Shown one piece after another: positions 16,042-24,479 of a stretch of DNA of 49,031 nt (positions are counted from its first letter, which is position 1; every line of letters starts with the position of its first letter). Below the pieces are notes generated by a model that saw nothing but the letters and a program-made list of their open reading frames with translations, ran no database searches and was not told the origin of the DNA. Origin of the DNA: Darwinibacter acetoxidans_A (GTDB lineage: Bacteria; Bacillota; Limnochordia; Darwinibacteriales; Darwinibacteriaceae); contig JBHGWS010000089.1 in assembly GCA_041936745.1 (NCBI GenBank), positions 1 through 49,031 on the forward strand, in the 5' to 3' direction. The position numbers were made by a program, and so were the translations under genes.

Positions 16042-17076
16042 TTAGAGGATTCGCTGCAGGCGCGGAGCGGACCCGACTCCGGGGATGCGGCCGCGCTTGG
16101 CCACTGCTTGTCCATCAACTTCCTTTAAATCCATGGTCATATCAATGGCTGCGGCCCCCGCAATAAAGCTGCCGACACCGAAGGCATCGGCGCCCGCGGC
16201 AACCAAAAGTTCAATGCGGCTGGGATCCAGACCGCCGGAAACAAATATTTTAATGTCGTCATGCCCCGCCATATCAAGCCTGGCCCTCACTTCCTGCACA
16301 AGGCTTGGCGTAACGCCGCCCCGCTCGCTGGGCGTATCCAAACGCACCGACTCCAGGCCCGTCTCCGGGCAGTTGGCAATGCGCAAGCTTTCCTCCACTT
16401 CATCTTTAAAAGTATCGACCAGCATGGAGCGCACCGACTGCGGCGGCATGAAGCGGTGGTAGGCTTTGGCAGTTTTAAGGCTGTCCCCCATGATTAAGAA
16501 TAGGGCGTGGGGTACCGTGCCGGAAGGTTCCAACCCCGCCAATTTAGCACCCAAGATGCAGGATGCTCCGTCTGCCCCGCCGATGACTGCTGCCCGCTCC
16601 ATCACAGGGGCAACCGCAGGATGGACATGCCTGGCGCCAAAACATAAAACAGGCCTGCCCCTGGCCGCCGTTTTCGCCTGCCGGGCTGCAGTGGCCCAGC
16701 CGCTGGAGCTGGCTAAAATACCTAGTATGGCAGTTTCGTACAAGGCAAAATCCACGTAAGAACCCTTCAGCCGCATCACAACTTCTTTGGCGTTGAAGGA
16801 TTCCCCTTCCGCCAGGCTCCAAAGTTCTAAATCCAGATGCTGCAGCAGATTTTTTGTCTCGGCAACCCCGGCAAAAACACCGGCCCGCCTGGCAAAAATC
16901 TCTGCAACAACCTGGGTGCCTTCCTTCCCCAGTTTGTTTAAAATTTCTTTTGTTTTGACAAAATAGATATCAGTAGTCAGCCCGGCAAGGATTTCTTCGT
17001 GGCTTGCGGAAAACAATCTGCGGTCCGCCTCTACTGAGTATTTTGTTACCTCTTCTACCGTTTCAATCTGTTTCAT
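16042..17076 (-). CDS. Nicotinate phosphoribosyltransferase
   Basis: A 344-residue enzyme of the type II phosphoribosyltransferase fold that joins nicotinate and PRPP to form nicotinate mononucleotide in NAD salvage. Visible features are an N-terminal YSVEADRRLFSASHEEILAGLTTDIYF, the GARHVHPAV segment, GGADGASCILGAKLAG and the barrel phosphate-binding end FVSGGLDPSRIELLVAAGADAFGVGSFI. The short clostridial form lacks the longer N-terminal part of E. coli PncB. NadC was considered, but the GGADG/GARHVH pattern and start fit NAPRTase better. The ATG has a GAGGAG site at a slightly long distance. It is followed by a putative regulator. Confidence 0.88.
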   Translation of the reverse strand: MKQIETVEEVTKYSVEADRRLFSASHEEILAGLTTDIYFVKTKEILNKLGKEGTQVVAEIFARRAGVFAGVAETKNLLQHLDLELWSLAEGESFNAKEVVMRLKGSYVDFALYETAILGILASSSGWATAARQAKTAARGRPVLCFGARHVHPAVAPVMERAAVIGGADGASCILGAKLAGLEPSGTVPHALFLIMGDSLKTAKAYHRFMPPQSVRSMLVDTFKDEVEESLRIANCPETGLESVRLDTPSERGGVTPSLVQEVRARLDMAGHDDIKIFVSGGLDPSRIELLVAAGADAFGVGSFIAGAAAIDMTMDLKEVDGQAVAKRGRIPGVGSAPRLQRIL

Positions 17077-17094
17077 AGATGTCGTTGACTCCTC

Positions 17095-17640
17095 TCAATG
17101 CTGCAGTTCACGCCGATAAAGGCAGCGAAACATGTGCCTGGCCGCTATCACTTTCCGCACATAGCTCTCCGTTTCCGGGAAGGGGATCTTGTTAATTTGG
17201 CGCCGCGAGCCATCCCAGATGCCTTCGTTCAACCAGCGGCGGACGTTATTCGGCCCCCCGTTATAAGCTGCCAAGGCCGCCTCTTCGGTGGGAAATTCCT
17301 CCAATAAATACTTTAAATAAAAACTGCCCAGGCGGATGTTGTTCTCCGGTTTGATTAATTCCTGATAAGAGGCATCAACTCCCTGCTTTTCCCCCAGCCA
17401 AAGGGCTGTGTCGGGCATGATTTGCATAAGGCCCACCGCCCCTTTTAAAGATACGGCCTCGGGCCTGAAACCACTTTCGACTTGGATGGTGGCTGCCAAA
17501 AGGAAGGGATCCACTGCCATCTCAGCCCCATAATAAACGATTAGGTGAGAAAAATAAAGGGGGAAAAACCACTGCAAAATTATTTTTAAGGCAGCTGAAG
17601 CAACAAGTAAAAAAAATAAGATAAACAGCGGGCGTCTCAA
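17095..17640 (-). CDS. Lytic transglycosylase, SLT family
   Basis: A 181-residue membrane-anchored enzyme that cleaves peptidoglycan glycan strands. An N-terminal membrane helix (RPLFILFFLLVASAALKIILQWF) is followed by the SLT domain: catalytic Glu in IQVESGFRPEAVS, then GAVGLMQIMPDTALWLG and AAYNGGPNNVRRWL. The TTG start overlaps the mgsA stop by 4 bases. The link of an SLT gene to polA-mutM-coaE is common in clostridial genomes. It could act in cell-wall turnover or in making gaps for the pilus machine; nothing in the sequence decides. Confidence 0.92.
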   Translation of the reverse strand: MRRPLFILFFLLVASAALKIILQWFFPLYFSHLIVYYGAEMAVDPFLLAATIQVESGFRPEAVSLKGAVGLMQIMPDTALWLGEKQGVDASYQELIKPENNIRLGSFYLKYLLEEFPTEEAALAAYNGGPNNVRRWLNEGIWDGSRRQINKIPFPETESYVRKVIAARHMFRCLYRRELQH

Positions 17641-18023
17641 GGCAAGCCCCCCACGGATTTTCGGCAGAGGCTTTTTAAAAGCAGCTCAGCCGTGGCCCAA
17701 TTAGTGGCCAAAGGGATATTGTGAACGTCGCAGACCCTTAAAAGAGCGCTAATGTCCGGCTCATGGGGCTGAGCAGTCAGGGGATCCCGAAAAAAGATGA
17801 CAGCACTGATCTGCTCTTGGGCAACCATGGCACCGATTTGCTGATCCCCGCCGTAAGGCCCGGACAAAACAGCCGTCACAGCCAGCCCAGTTTTATTGCG
17901 GATCAAATTACCCGTGTTGCCCGTTGCCACAATCTCAAACTCTTGCAGGCAGGCCAAATATTCTTTCACAAAAGAGATAATATCATCTTTTTTATGATCA
18001 TGAGCGATAAGTGCTACTTTCAT
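17637..18023 (-). CDS. mgsA: Methylglyoxal synthase
   Basis: A 128-residue enzyme converting dihydroxyacetone phosphate to methylglyoxal and phosphate. The start ATG at 18023 has AAGGAG 7 bases upstream; an upstream in-frame start at 18050 lies before that site and is not used. The N terminus MKVALIAHDHKKDDII is typical, TGNTG binds phosphate, SGPYGGDQQIGAM holds the catalytic Asp, and DVHNIPLATN holds the conserved His. Its length fits the short family form. The first 26 bases overlap the coaE 3' end. It provides a phosphate-releasing bypass of lower glycolysis, linking to the pfkA-pyk genes elsewhere in the window. Confidence 0.94.
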   Translation of the reverse strand: MKVALIAHDHKKDDIISFVKEYLACLQEFEIVATGNTGNLIRNKTGLAVTAVLSGPYGGDQQIGAMVAQEQISAVIFFRDPLTAQPHEPDISALLRVCDVHNIPLATNWATAELLLKSLCRKSVGGLP

Positions 18024-18600
18024 GCTGCAGCTCCTTCCAAAGGGCATCAACCTGTTTTAAAGTATGCTCCAAAGAGTAACTGTTATCTATCACCTTCGCC
18101 GCCCTTTTAACCTTTTCCTCCAGGGGCATTTGGCTGGCAATCATCTGCTTTGCTTCCTTTAAAGACACGTGTGCCCTGTTAATTAAGCGCTGCAGCTGGA
18201 TCTGGGGCTCCACGTAAACTACCCAAACCTCCTTCAGCCAGACATCCCAGCCTGCTTCGTAAAGTAAGGGTACTTCGCAAAAAACCAACCTGCCCTGCTT
18301 TTCCCATTTGTCCGCCTCTTTTTGCATCAGGGCAAGGACCTTAGGATGCACGATCGCTTCCAAATCGAAGCGCCTTTTACTGTCGGCGAAGATAATCTGC
18401 GCCAAAAGCCGCCTATCGATAGTTAAGTCTTCTTGGATCACCTCGGGAAAAGCATCTTTCACCTCCAGCCAGCCGGCAGTCAAAGGCTCAACCACCTGGT
18501 AGGCCAAAACATCGGCATCGAGTACGACTGCACCCAGCTCTTTCAGCCGGCTGCCTACAACACTTTTTCCGCTTGCTATACCTCCGGTTATCCCTATCAT
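17998..18600 (-). CDS. coaE: Dephospho-CoA kinase
   Basis: A 200-residue P-loop kinase for the last step of coenzyme A synthesis. The start at ATG 18600 (AAGGAG, 7-base spacing) gives MIGITGGIASGKSVVGSRL at the N terminus, with the P-loop at residues 6-14. The frame opens earlier at 18651, inside mutM, but that extension has no homology pattern. The ADVLAYQVVEP and VVYVEPQIQLQRLINR segments match the CoaE lid and core. It starts 4 bases after mutM and overlaps mgsA at its end. The polA-mutM-coaE order is common in Bacillota. Confidence 0.94.
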   Translation of the reverse strand: MIGITGGIASGKSVVGSRLKELGAVVLDADVLAYQVVEPLTAGWLEVKDAFPEVIQEDLTIDRRLLAQIIFADSKRRFDLEAIVHPKVLALMQKEADKWEKQGRLVFCEVPLLYEAGWDVWLKEVWVVYVEPQIQLQRLINRAHVSLKEAKQMIASQMPLEEKVKRAAKVIDNSYSLEHTLKQVDALWKELQHESSTYRS

Positions 18601-18604
18601 GCGC

Positions 18605-19435
18605 CTACTCCTTTTGACAGCGGGGGCAGTAATGGCTGGTCCGCCCCACAACTTTCTTATACTTTAAATCTGTACCACACCTGGGGCATTCTTCCTCTTT
18701 TCTGCCGTATACCAAAAGTTTGTTTTGAAAGGAACCCTCCCGGCCGTAGCCGGTCCGGTAGTCACGCAGAGTTGTGCCTTGGTTTTCAATGGCATCCTGT
18801 AAAACATGCACTATCGCTTCGTGCAGCTTCGCCGTTTCCTGCTTAGACAGTGAATTAGCCGGCCTTTGGGGGTGAATACCCGCCAAAAACAGGCATTCAT
18901 CGGAGTAAATGTTGCCCAGTCCGGCGATGCGTTTTTGATCCAAAAGCCAGCCTTTAATTTGAGCTGTACTTTTTTTAAGCATTACCCCTAGGAGTTCAGG
19001 TGTAAATTCTTTCGCCAAAGGCTCCACACCTAAAGTGTGCAGGCCGCCAATCTCCTGTAAACGGACCGCGGGTACAAGATTTAAGGTAGCAAACTTCCGC
19101 ACATCTTCAAAGCGCAGGGCACTGCCATCGGCAAAATCAAAAGCCGCGGAAGTATGCTCAGCTTGGGGTATTTCTCTATTGGAAACGTAAATTAAACGGC
19201 CCGTCATCCGCAAATGGGCAACCATTACCCAATCACCCGTCAGGGTGAACAATAGATACTTTCCCCGCCTTTTAAGATCTAAAAAGCGGTTATTAACTAA
19301 AATTGTCTGGAAATCCCTGACGGAGATATCCCTTAAAATCCGTTTGTAATGAACACTTACACCTGTAATAGTTTTATCTAAGATAACGGGCAGTAAACTG
19401 CGCCGTACGGTTTCCACTTCCGGTAATTCAGGCAT
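18605..19435 (-). CDS. mutM: Formamidopyrimidine-DNA glycosylase (Fpg/MutM)
   Basis: A 276-residue bifunctional glycosylase/AP lyase that removes 8-oxoguanine and ring-opened purines. The N terminus MPELPEVETVRRSL gives the catalytic Pro2 and Glu3 after Met removal. GKYLLFTL holds the conserved Lys, GLGNIYSDE the H2TH region, and the C-terminal zinc finger has four cysteines (CPRCGTDL...HYCPRCQKE). It overlaps the polA 3' end by 8 bases. Its place in the operon with DNA polymerase I fits base excision repair. Its length is normal. Confidence 0.96.
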   Translation of the reverse strand: MPELPEVETVRRSLLPVILDKTITGVSVHYKRILRDISVRDFQTILVNNRFLDLKRRGKYLLFTLTGDWVMVAHLRMTGRLIYVSNREIPQAEHTSAAFDFADGSALRFEDVRKFATLNLVPAVRLQEIGGLHTLGVEPLAKEFTPELLGVMLKKSTAQIKGWLLDQKRIAGLGNIYSDECLFLAGIHPQRPANSLSKQETAKLHEAIVHVLQDAIENQGTTLRDYRTGYGREGSFQNKLLVYGRKEEECPRCGTDLKYKKVVGRTSHYCPRCQKE

Positions 19436-22004
19436 TATGCTGCTCCTCTAAATTGAAAGGCGCTAAATCGCGCCAGTTTTCCCCGTAGGAAAGATCAACT
19501 AACAAAGGGACACTGAGGGAAATTACTCCCTGCATTTCCTTTTGCACTAAAGAGGCCACAGCCTCTAAATTCTCCCGAGGCACTTCAAAGACAAGCTCGT
19601 CGTGGACCTGCAGTAAAAGTTCCGCCTCCAGCTTTTTCGCCTCTAAAGCCTCTGAGACGTTGAGCATAGCCAACTTAATTATATCGGCGGCGCTGCCTTG
19701 GATGGGTGAATTCATGGCGGTGCGCGCCGCGAAATTGCGGGCCGCGTAGTTTTTGCTCTTTAAGGCGGGCAGGTAGCGGCGCCGTTTTAAAATCGTTGTA
19801 ACATAGCCCAGTTCCTCGCCTGTTTTAATTGCCCCGTCCAAGTAAGCTTTAACCCTCGGGTAGCGTTTGAAATAGGCATCGATGTATGTCTGCGCCTCCT
19901 CCCGGGTCAAATTAATCCCTTTGGCTAAGCCAAAGCTGCTGATACCATAGATTATGCCAAAGTTAATCGCTTTAGCCGCCTCCCGCTCCTTTGAACTTAC
20001 ATCGGCAAGGGGGACTTGGAAAACTTCCGAGGCGGTTTGGGCATGAATGTCCCGGCCCTTTTTAAACGCCTCAATCAAAGTTTCGTCCCGGGAAATATGG
20101 GCCAGGATCCTCAGTTCAATTTGGGAGTAGTCAGCACTTAAAAGATAAGAGCCCGCAGGCGCTGCAAAAGCCTCTCTAATGCGGCGCCCTTCATCAGTCC
20201 TCACCGGAATATTCTGCAGGTTAGGGTGCATGCTGCTGAGGCGCCCCGTTGCCGTTACCGTTTGATTGAAGGTCGTATGAATTCTGCCTGTTTTCGGTGA
20301 GATCAGTTCGCCTAACGCGTCTGCATAGGTCGATTTAAGTTTAGCCACCTGCCTGTATTCTAAAACATGATTGACTATTGGATACGCGGCAAGCTTCTCT
20401 AATACTTCAGCCCGCGTGGAAGGCCCCGTTTTGGTCCGCTGCAAAACAGGCAGCCCCATTTTTTCAAAGAGGATAACGCCTAACTGCTTGGGCGAATTGA
20501 TATTAAACTCTTCCCCCGCCTCTTCGTGGATAGCTTTGGTCAAGCCGGTCAGCGTTTTGTCTAAATCCTGCGAGATTTCCTTTAGCTTCGCCTGATCAAC
20601 CAAGATGCCCGCATGCTCCATCTTGGCCAGGATGGGGCTTAAGGGCAGCTCCACCTCTTTATATAATTCCCAGAGCTCATCTGCCTGCAGCTGTTTTTCC
20701 ACCAGCGGGAAAAGTTTTTCCAAAAGGCGGACTCCCGCGGCCAAAAAGCCCAGATCCTTTTTTGACTGCGGAAGCGCCGGCAGCTTAAAACGGCTCCCCG
20801 CTTGATCCAGATCCCAGCGTTCTTCCGGGTTTAAGCAGTATAAGGCCAGCTCTAAATCAAATTCCACGGGCAGTGGCTCCGCGGCTGCCTGTAAAAGGTG
20901 CTGCAGCCTTTTTCCTTCGCTGCAGCAGATTTTCTTTTCCCTTAATATCCCAGTAAGCTCGGCCGCCTTCTCTTTATAAACCGAGGGTGAAGCGAGCCAA
21001 ACTTCGCCTGCGGTAAGAAGGCTTAATGTCTTTTCCCCTTCTCGAGTTAGGATAAAAACGTTTTCTTGGGCCCGAAGGGCTTTGAGAAATTCAGGGAAGT
21101 TTTCTTTGTTGACAGCCTGAAAACTTGAGTCCCATTCTTGTTCCCGCTTCCCCGCAGGCAGCTCCTGCAGTAGAGTTTTAAACTCCAATTTTTCGAAAAG
21201 CCGGCGTACCTTTTCTTCATCCATGACGGGCTTTTCGCCTAATTTTAAAGAAATGGGCACATCGACTTTAATTGTGGCAAGCTCCTTACTGAGTATCGCC
21301 TGTTCTTTATACTCCACAAGGCGCTCTTTGAGTTTCCCCCTGATCTTAGCTATATTTTTATAAACTCCGGCCATACTCTTGAAATCTCGCAAAAGGCGCA
21401 TGGCGGTCTTTTCACCGACACCGGGCACCCCCGGGATATTATCTGAGCTGTCACCCATTAACCCCTTCATATCCTTAACCTGGCCGGGTGTGAGTTCGTA
21501 GTTTTTTAAAAGAGCTGCTTCATCTATCAATTCGGTATCAGTGATGCCCCTTTTAGTCAGCAGCACTTTAGTTTGAGGGGAGATCAGCTGTAAAGCATCC
21601 CGATCACCTGTCACAATAGTGACTTCATAGCCTTCTTTTTCACCCATCTTTGCGGCCGTGCCGATCAGATCGTCTGCTTCAAAGCCCGCTGCTTCGATCC
21701 GGGCAATACCTAAAGCATCTAAAACTTCTTTCATTAAGCCCAGCTGGGGCCGAAGATCATCGGGCATGCCTTTGCGGTGCGCTTTGTATTCTACGTAGCG
21801 CTCGTGGCGGAAAGTTGGCCCCGACACATCAAAGGCGACTAAAATTTCGTCCGGCTCGTAGTCTTCTTGCAGGCGAAAAAGCATCCGAGTTAAACCGTAA
21901 ACTGCGTTAGTCGGCTCCCCCGCTGCGTTCGTTAAAGGGGGTAAAGCGTAAAAAGCGCGGTTGATTAAACTGTTGCCGTCTATTAAAAACAATCGTTTTC
22001 CCAC
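19428..22004 (-). CDS. polA: DNA polymerase I
   Basis: An 858-residue family A polymerase. The N-terminal 5'-3' nuclease domain is intact (FLIDGNSLINRAFYAL, ADDLIGTAA, VTGDRDALQLI, GLMGDSSDNIPGVPGVG). The middle proofreading-like domain lacks the DxE catalytic acids, as in the Bacillus enzyme, so 3'-5' exonuclease activity is probably absent. The polymerase domain holds motif A DYSQIELRILAH, motif B REAAKAINFGIIYG and motif C QVHDELVFE. It starts with GTG after GAGGG. It heads the operon with mutM and coaE and fills repair gaps and removes RNA primers. No strong promoter was seen upstream. Confidence 0.97.
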   Translation of the reverse strand: MGKRLFLIDGNSLINRAFYALPPLTNAAGEPTNAVYGLTRMLFRLQEDYEPDEILVAFDVSGPTFRHERYVEYKAHRKGMPDDLRPQLGLMKEVLDALGIARIEAAGFEADDLIGTAAKMGEKEGYEVTIVTGDRDALQLISPQTKVLLTKRGITDTELIDEAALLKNYELTPGQVKDMKGLMGDSSDNIPGVPGVGEKTAMRLLRDFKSMAGVYKNIAKIRGKLKERLVEYKEQAILSKELATIKVDVPISLKLGEKPVMDEEKVRRLFEKLEFKTLLQELPAGKREQEWDSSFQAVNKENFPEFLKALRAQENVFILTREGEKTLSLLTAGEVWLASPSVYKEKAAELTGILREKKICCSEGKRLQHLLQAAAEPLPVEFDLELALYCLNPEERWDLDQAGSRFKLPALPQSKKDLGFLAAGVRLLEKLFPLVEKQLQADELWELYKEVELPLSPILAKMEHAGILVDQAKLKEISQDLDKTLTGLTKAIHEEAGEEFNINSPKQLGVILFEKMGLPVLQRTKTGPSTRAEVLEKLAAYPIVNHVLEYRQVAKLKSTYADALGELISPKTGRIHTTFNQTVTATGRLSSMHPNLQNIPVRTDEGRRIREAFAAPAGSYLLSADYSQIELRILAHISRDETLIEAFKKGRDIHAQTASEVFQVPLADVSSKEREAAKAINFGIIYGISSFGLAKGINLTREEAQTYIDAYFKRYPRVKAYLDGAIKTGEELGYVTTILKRRRYLPALKSKNYAARNFAARTAMNSPIQGSAADIIKLAMLNVSEALEAKKLEAELLLQVHDELVFEVPRENLEAVASLVQKEMQGVISLSVPLLVDLSYGENWRDLAPFNLEEQHNA

Positions 22005-22110
22005 AGGTATCCCTCGTTTCTCTCTTTCCTATTTCCACGCCTTTTTGAAAAAACCTGCCTCAAGTGGTAAGCCCTGCCCAAACTGGCTAACATTACATGG
22101 AGGGCTGACC

Positions 22111-22140
22111 TTGTAAAACACGAACATATGGGTGTAGAAT
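22111..22140 (+). promoter_or_regulatory. Probable sigma-70 type promoter of the SLH gene
   Basis: TTGTAA at 22111-22116 and TAGAAT at 22135-22140, 18 bases apart, lie 34 bases before the GTG start of the SLH-domain gene. Matches are 4 of 6 and 5 of 6 to consensus. Confidence 0.5.
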
Positions 22141-22173
22141 GAAACAGAACTAGAAAGTGAGAGGAGTAGACTG

Positions 22174-23325
22174 GTGCGACCAACTGCTTTTAAAACTTTA
22201 ATTTTAACTGTCCTGATTTTTATCATCAGCTTCTGCAGTGGTACAGCTTGGGCCGCCTTCAGCGATATTGAGAATAATTGGGCAAAAGAAGCCATCACAG
22301 CTTTAGAAGAGCGGGATCTGTTTGAAGGCCTTTGGGAAGATGAGTTTTTACCCCACGAGCCTCTCACACACGAAGACGCTTTAGAACTGCTTTCCCGGGC
22401 TTTTGGCCTGGAGGCGGCAGACAGGGAAGATTTAGCCGCTTGGCTTGCTGAATTGTTTGCTGCCGTGCCTGAGGGGATCAGCCGCGGCGAGTTTGCCGCT
22501 TTACTTGCCAATGTCCTCGGTTTGGAAGAACACACAAACCAGCCTGCCGGCTGGTATCCTTCCTTTGTTGATTTAAATGCGGACTACCCCGGTTTTACGG
22601 CTGTAGAGGCACTGCAGCGGCTGGCTGTTTTACCCGCGCACATGCTGGGCCGCTTTGAACCTTACCGTTTAATCACGCGCAGTGAGGTGGCGGCAATTTT
22701 ACAAGCAGCATTGGAGTTAGAGAGGCTGGCGGGTTTGGTTAAAGAACCTAAAAGCGAAAATAATGAGCTGGTTTTGGAGCATAAGGAAGAAGGCGAAACC
22801 ACGCTTAGCCTACTGCCGGAAACCATGTACGTTAGCTCCTTAGGTTTAAGCGGCGAGTTTGAGATCAAGGCCGGGGAGGAAATTTCCGCCTTGGCCAGGG
22901 AAAACAAGGCCCTGCTTGTTAAAAAAGCAGCTGATCAAAAAGCGCAGGCAGCTTTTTGGGGTACGGTCAACAACGCCGCGGAAGTCTTGGCCGAGATTTT
23001 AACCCCGGCCCAAATCTCTGCAATTATCGCCGGCGATTGGGAACAGCTCAACGAAGAAGTACGTTACGAACTCTACCAAGAACTGGTGGCAAGAGGCCTG
23101 ACTCCCTGGGAAGCAGAAGCATTACTGGAACAGGACTGGCCCGGTATCCGGGCTATGGCACAGGAAAGATTAACTTACGAAGCCGCCGATTATTTGGAAG
23201 TTGCTCCGGAGTTAATCCACGCGGCAATCTCCCGCGACTGGCCGAAGCTTTTAGAGTATGCCCAGGTAGAATTGGCCGAGCGCATTTTAACGAGCGACTG
23301 GCTGAAAGGCATGCAAAACCCTTAA
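22174..23325 (+). CDS. SLH-domain secreted protein of unknown function
   Basis: A 383-residue exported protein starting at GTG with AGGAG 7 bases upstream. A signal peptide (FKTLILTVLIFIISFCSGTAWA) is followed by two or three S-layer homology repeats: FSDIENNWAKEAITALEERDLF (about 30-80), a weaker middle one, and FVDLNADYPGFTAVEALQRLAVL with RSEVAAILQAALEL (about 128-190). SLH domains bind wall polysaccharide, or in diderm Bacillota tether the outer membrane. The C-terminal half is acidic and helical (NNAAEVLAEILTPAQISAIIAGDW) with a repeated DW ending; I do not recognise it. The tail overlaps the convergent L,D-transpeptidase by 4 bases. Confidence 0.85.
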   Translation: MRPTAFKTLILTVLIFIISFCSGTAWAAFSDIENNWAKEAITALEERDLFEGLWEDEFLPHEPLTHEDALELLSRAFGLEAADREDLAAWLAELFAAVPEGISRGEFAALLANVLGLEEHTNQPAGWYPSFVDLNADYPGFTAVEALQRLAVLPAHMLGRFEPYRLITRSEVAAILQAALELERLAGLVKEPKSENNELVLEHKEEGETTLSLLPETMYVSSLGLSGEFEIKAGEEISALARENKALLVKKAADQKAQAAFWGTVNNAAEVLAEILTPAQISAIIAGDWEQLNEEVRYELYQELVARGLTPWEAEALLEQDWPGIRAMAQERLTYEAADYLEVAPELIHAAISRDWPKLLEYAQVELAERILTSDWLKGMQNP

Positions 23326-24401
23326 TTTGATTTCGGATATTCCAAGCGCAGTTCGGCCTGTGCCTCGCTGCTTATAAGCATTTCCGCGGGGAAATAAAGT
23401 TCACCCCAAAATTGAATGACGGATAATTGTTTGGGGATCAGCTCCGTGTTGGTCCCCACTACCTGCCCCGCCCCTTCATATTCAACATAAATATCGCCTT
23501 CATGCACCAAAGCTCTGCCCAAAAGCGTATCGCCGAGAAACGCTTTTGGGCTTTTCAGCGCAATTTCATCCCCGTTTAAGCTGTGCCCCAGGCCTGTTTG
23601 GTTTAAATAAGCTTCTAAAGGCACAAACCAATAATCGCCCCACTGACGGGCGTTAGTGAACTGAGCGGCGTTTAAACTGTCGCAGGGCAGGTAAAAATTA
23701 TCGCCCAGGCGGATGGCGGCGGAAGCAAGCCTGCTCTCGTTCAGCCTTAAAGAGAGGGAAGCGGGCACGCAGTTTGGCCGGCCCGCGGCTTTTTGTAATT
23801 CTGCCTCCAGGGCAGGCCGAAATATCCTGTCCCAGCCCAGCCTGGCCAAGCCGTTTTCCAGCTGGCTTGCGCTAGTGCCCTGCTTGTAAACATCGGGATA
23901 GACGGTAATCGTCTTGGTATGTAAAAGGGGATCTTCCTGCAGCACCACTGTTTGGTAGATTAAGTGGACAGGCGTACCTATTTTCACCAATTCAAACAGC
24001 TCTTCTACGTCTCTGTTCAACATGCGGATACAGCCCAAAGAGGCAGCTTTGCCGATTGAGGCAGGGTTATTGGTGCCGTGGATACCGTAGCCGGAAAAGC
24101 CCAAACCGAGCCAGCGGCTGCCCACAGGGTTATCCGGGCCGGGCGGAATCGGTTCTTTATCCTCGGCCGGATAATAGGTTGGATCAACTACTTTGTTGAT
24201 AATAGCCGTTTCGCCTAAAACAGATGGGTTTAATTCGGTGCCGATGGCGATGGGGTATGTTTTTTGCGGTATGCCGTTTTCATAGAGATAAAGGGTAAAA
24301 GCCGGTATGTTGATTACTATTTGGTGGGCCCAAGCAAGCTTTGTGCCTAAACCGAGTACCACGACAAGCAAAACTGAACGCAGCAATCTTTTTTTTGCCA
24401 T
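23322..24401 (-). CDS. L,D-transpeptidase (YkuD) with C-terminal unknown domain
   Basis: A 359-residue exported enzyme. A signal peptide (LLRSVLLVVVLGLGTKLAWA) precedes the YkuD domain, about residues 27-152, with its catalytic motif HGTNNPASIGKAASLGCIRM, in which the Cys attacks the L,D peptide bond to make 3-3 cross-links in peptidoglycan. The remaining about 200 residues hold strands such as NFYLPCDSLNAAQF and GDIYVEYEGAGQVV, resembling the copper amine oxidase N-like domain that often follows cell-wall enzymes; this match is weak. The ribosome binding site AAGGAG is inside a hairpin whose T tract ends at the ATG. The gene lies downstream of nrdJ. Confidence 0.9.
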   Translation of the reverse strand: MAKKRLLRSVLLVVVLGLGTKLAWAHQIVINIPAFTLYLYENGIPQKTYPIAIGTELNPSVLGETAIINKVVDPTYYPAEDKEPIPPGPDNPVGSRWLGLGFSGYGIHGTNNPASIGKAASLGCIRMLNRDVEELFELVKIGTPVHLIYQTVVLQEDPLLHTKTITVYPDVYKQGTSASQLENGLARLGWDRIFRPALEAELQKAAGRPNCVPASLSLRLNESRLASAAIRLGDNFYLPCDSLNAAQFTNARQWGDYWFVPLEAYLNQTGLGHSLNGDEIALKSPKAFLGDTLLGRALVHEGDIYVEYEGAGQVVGTNTELIPKQLSVIQFWGELYFPAEMLISSEAQAELRLEYPKSN

Positions 24402-24452
24402 AAAAAAATCTCCTTCCCCATTTCTACATTCAAGTATGTGAAACGAGGAAGG
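24401..24452 (-). terminator. Hairpin with T tract: nrdJ terminator overlapping the ldt ribosome binding site
   Basis: On the minus strand CCTTCC pairs with GGAAGG, then after an internal loop TTTC with GAAA and ACAT with ATGT around a 6-base loop, followed by GAGATTTTTTT and the ATG of the transpeptidase. It looks like the nrdJ terminator. The 3' arm contains the transpeptidase Shine-Dalgarno, so the hairpin would also hide that site in readthrough RNA. Confidence 0.7.
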
Positions 24453-24479
24453 AAATTATGCCAATCCCACTATTTATTA

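Noticed and set aside
16042..17076. NadC (quinolinate phosphoribosyltransferase)
   Set aside because: The fold is shared, but the GARHVHPAV and GGADG segments and the gene context fit nicotinate phosphoribosyltransferase better.
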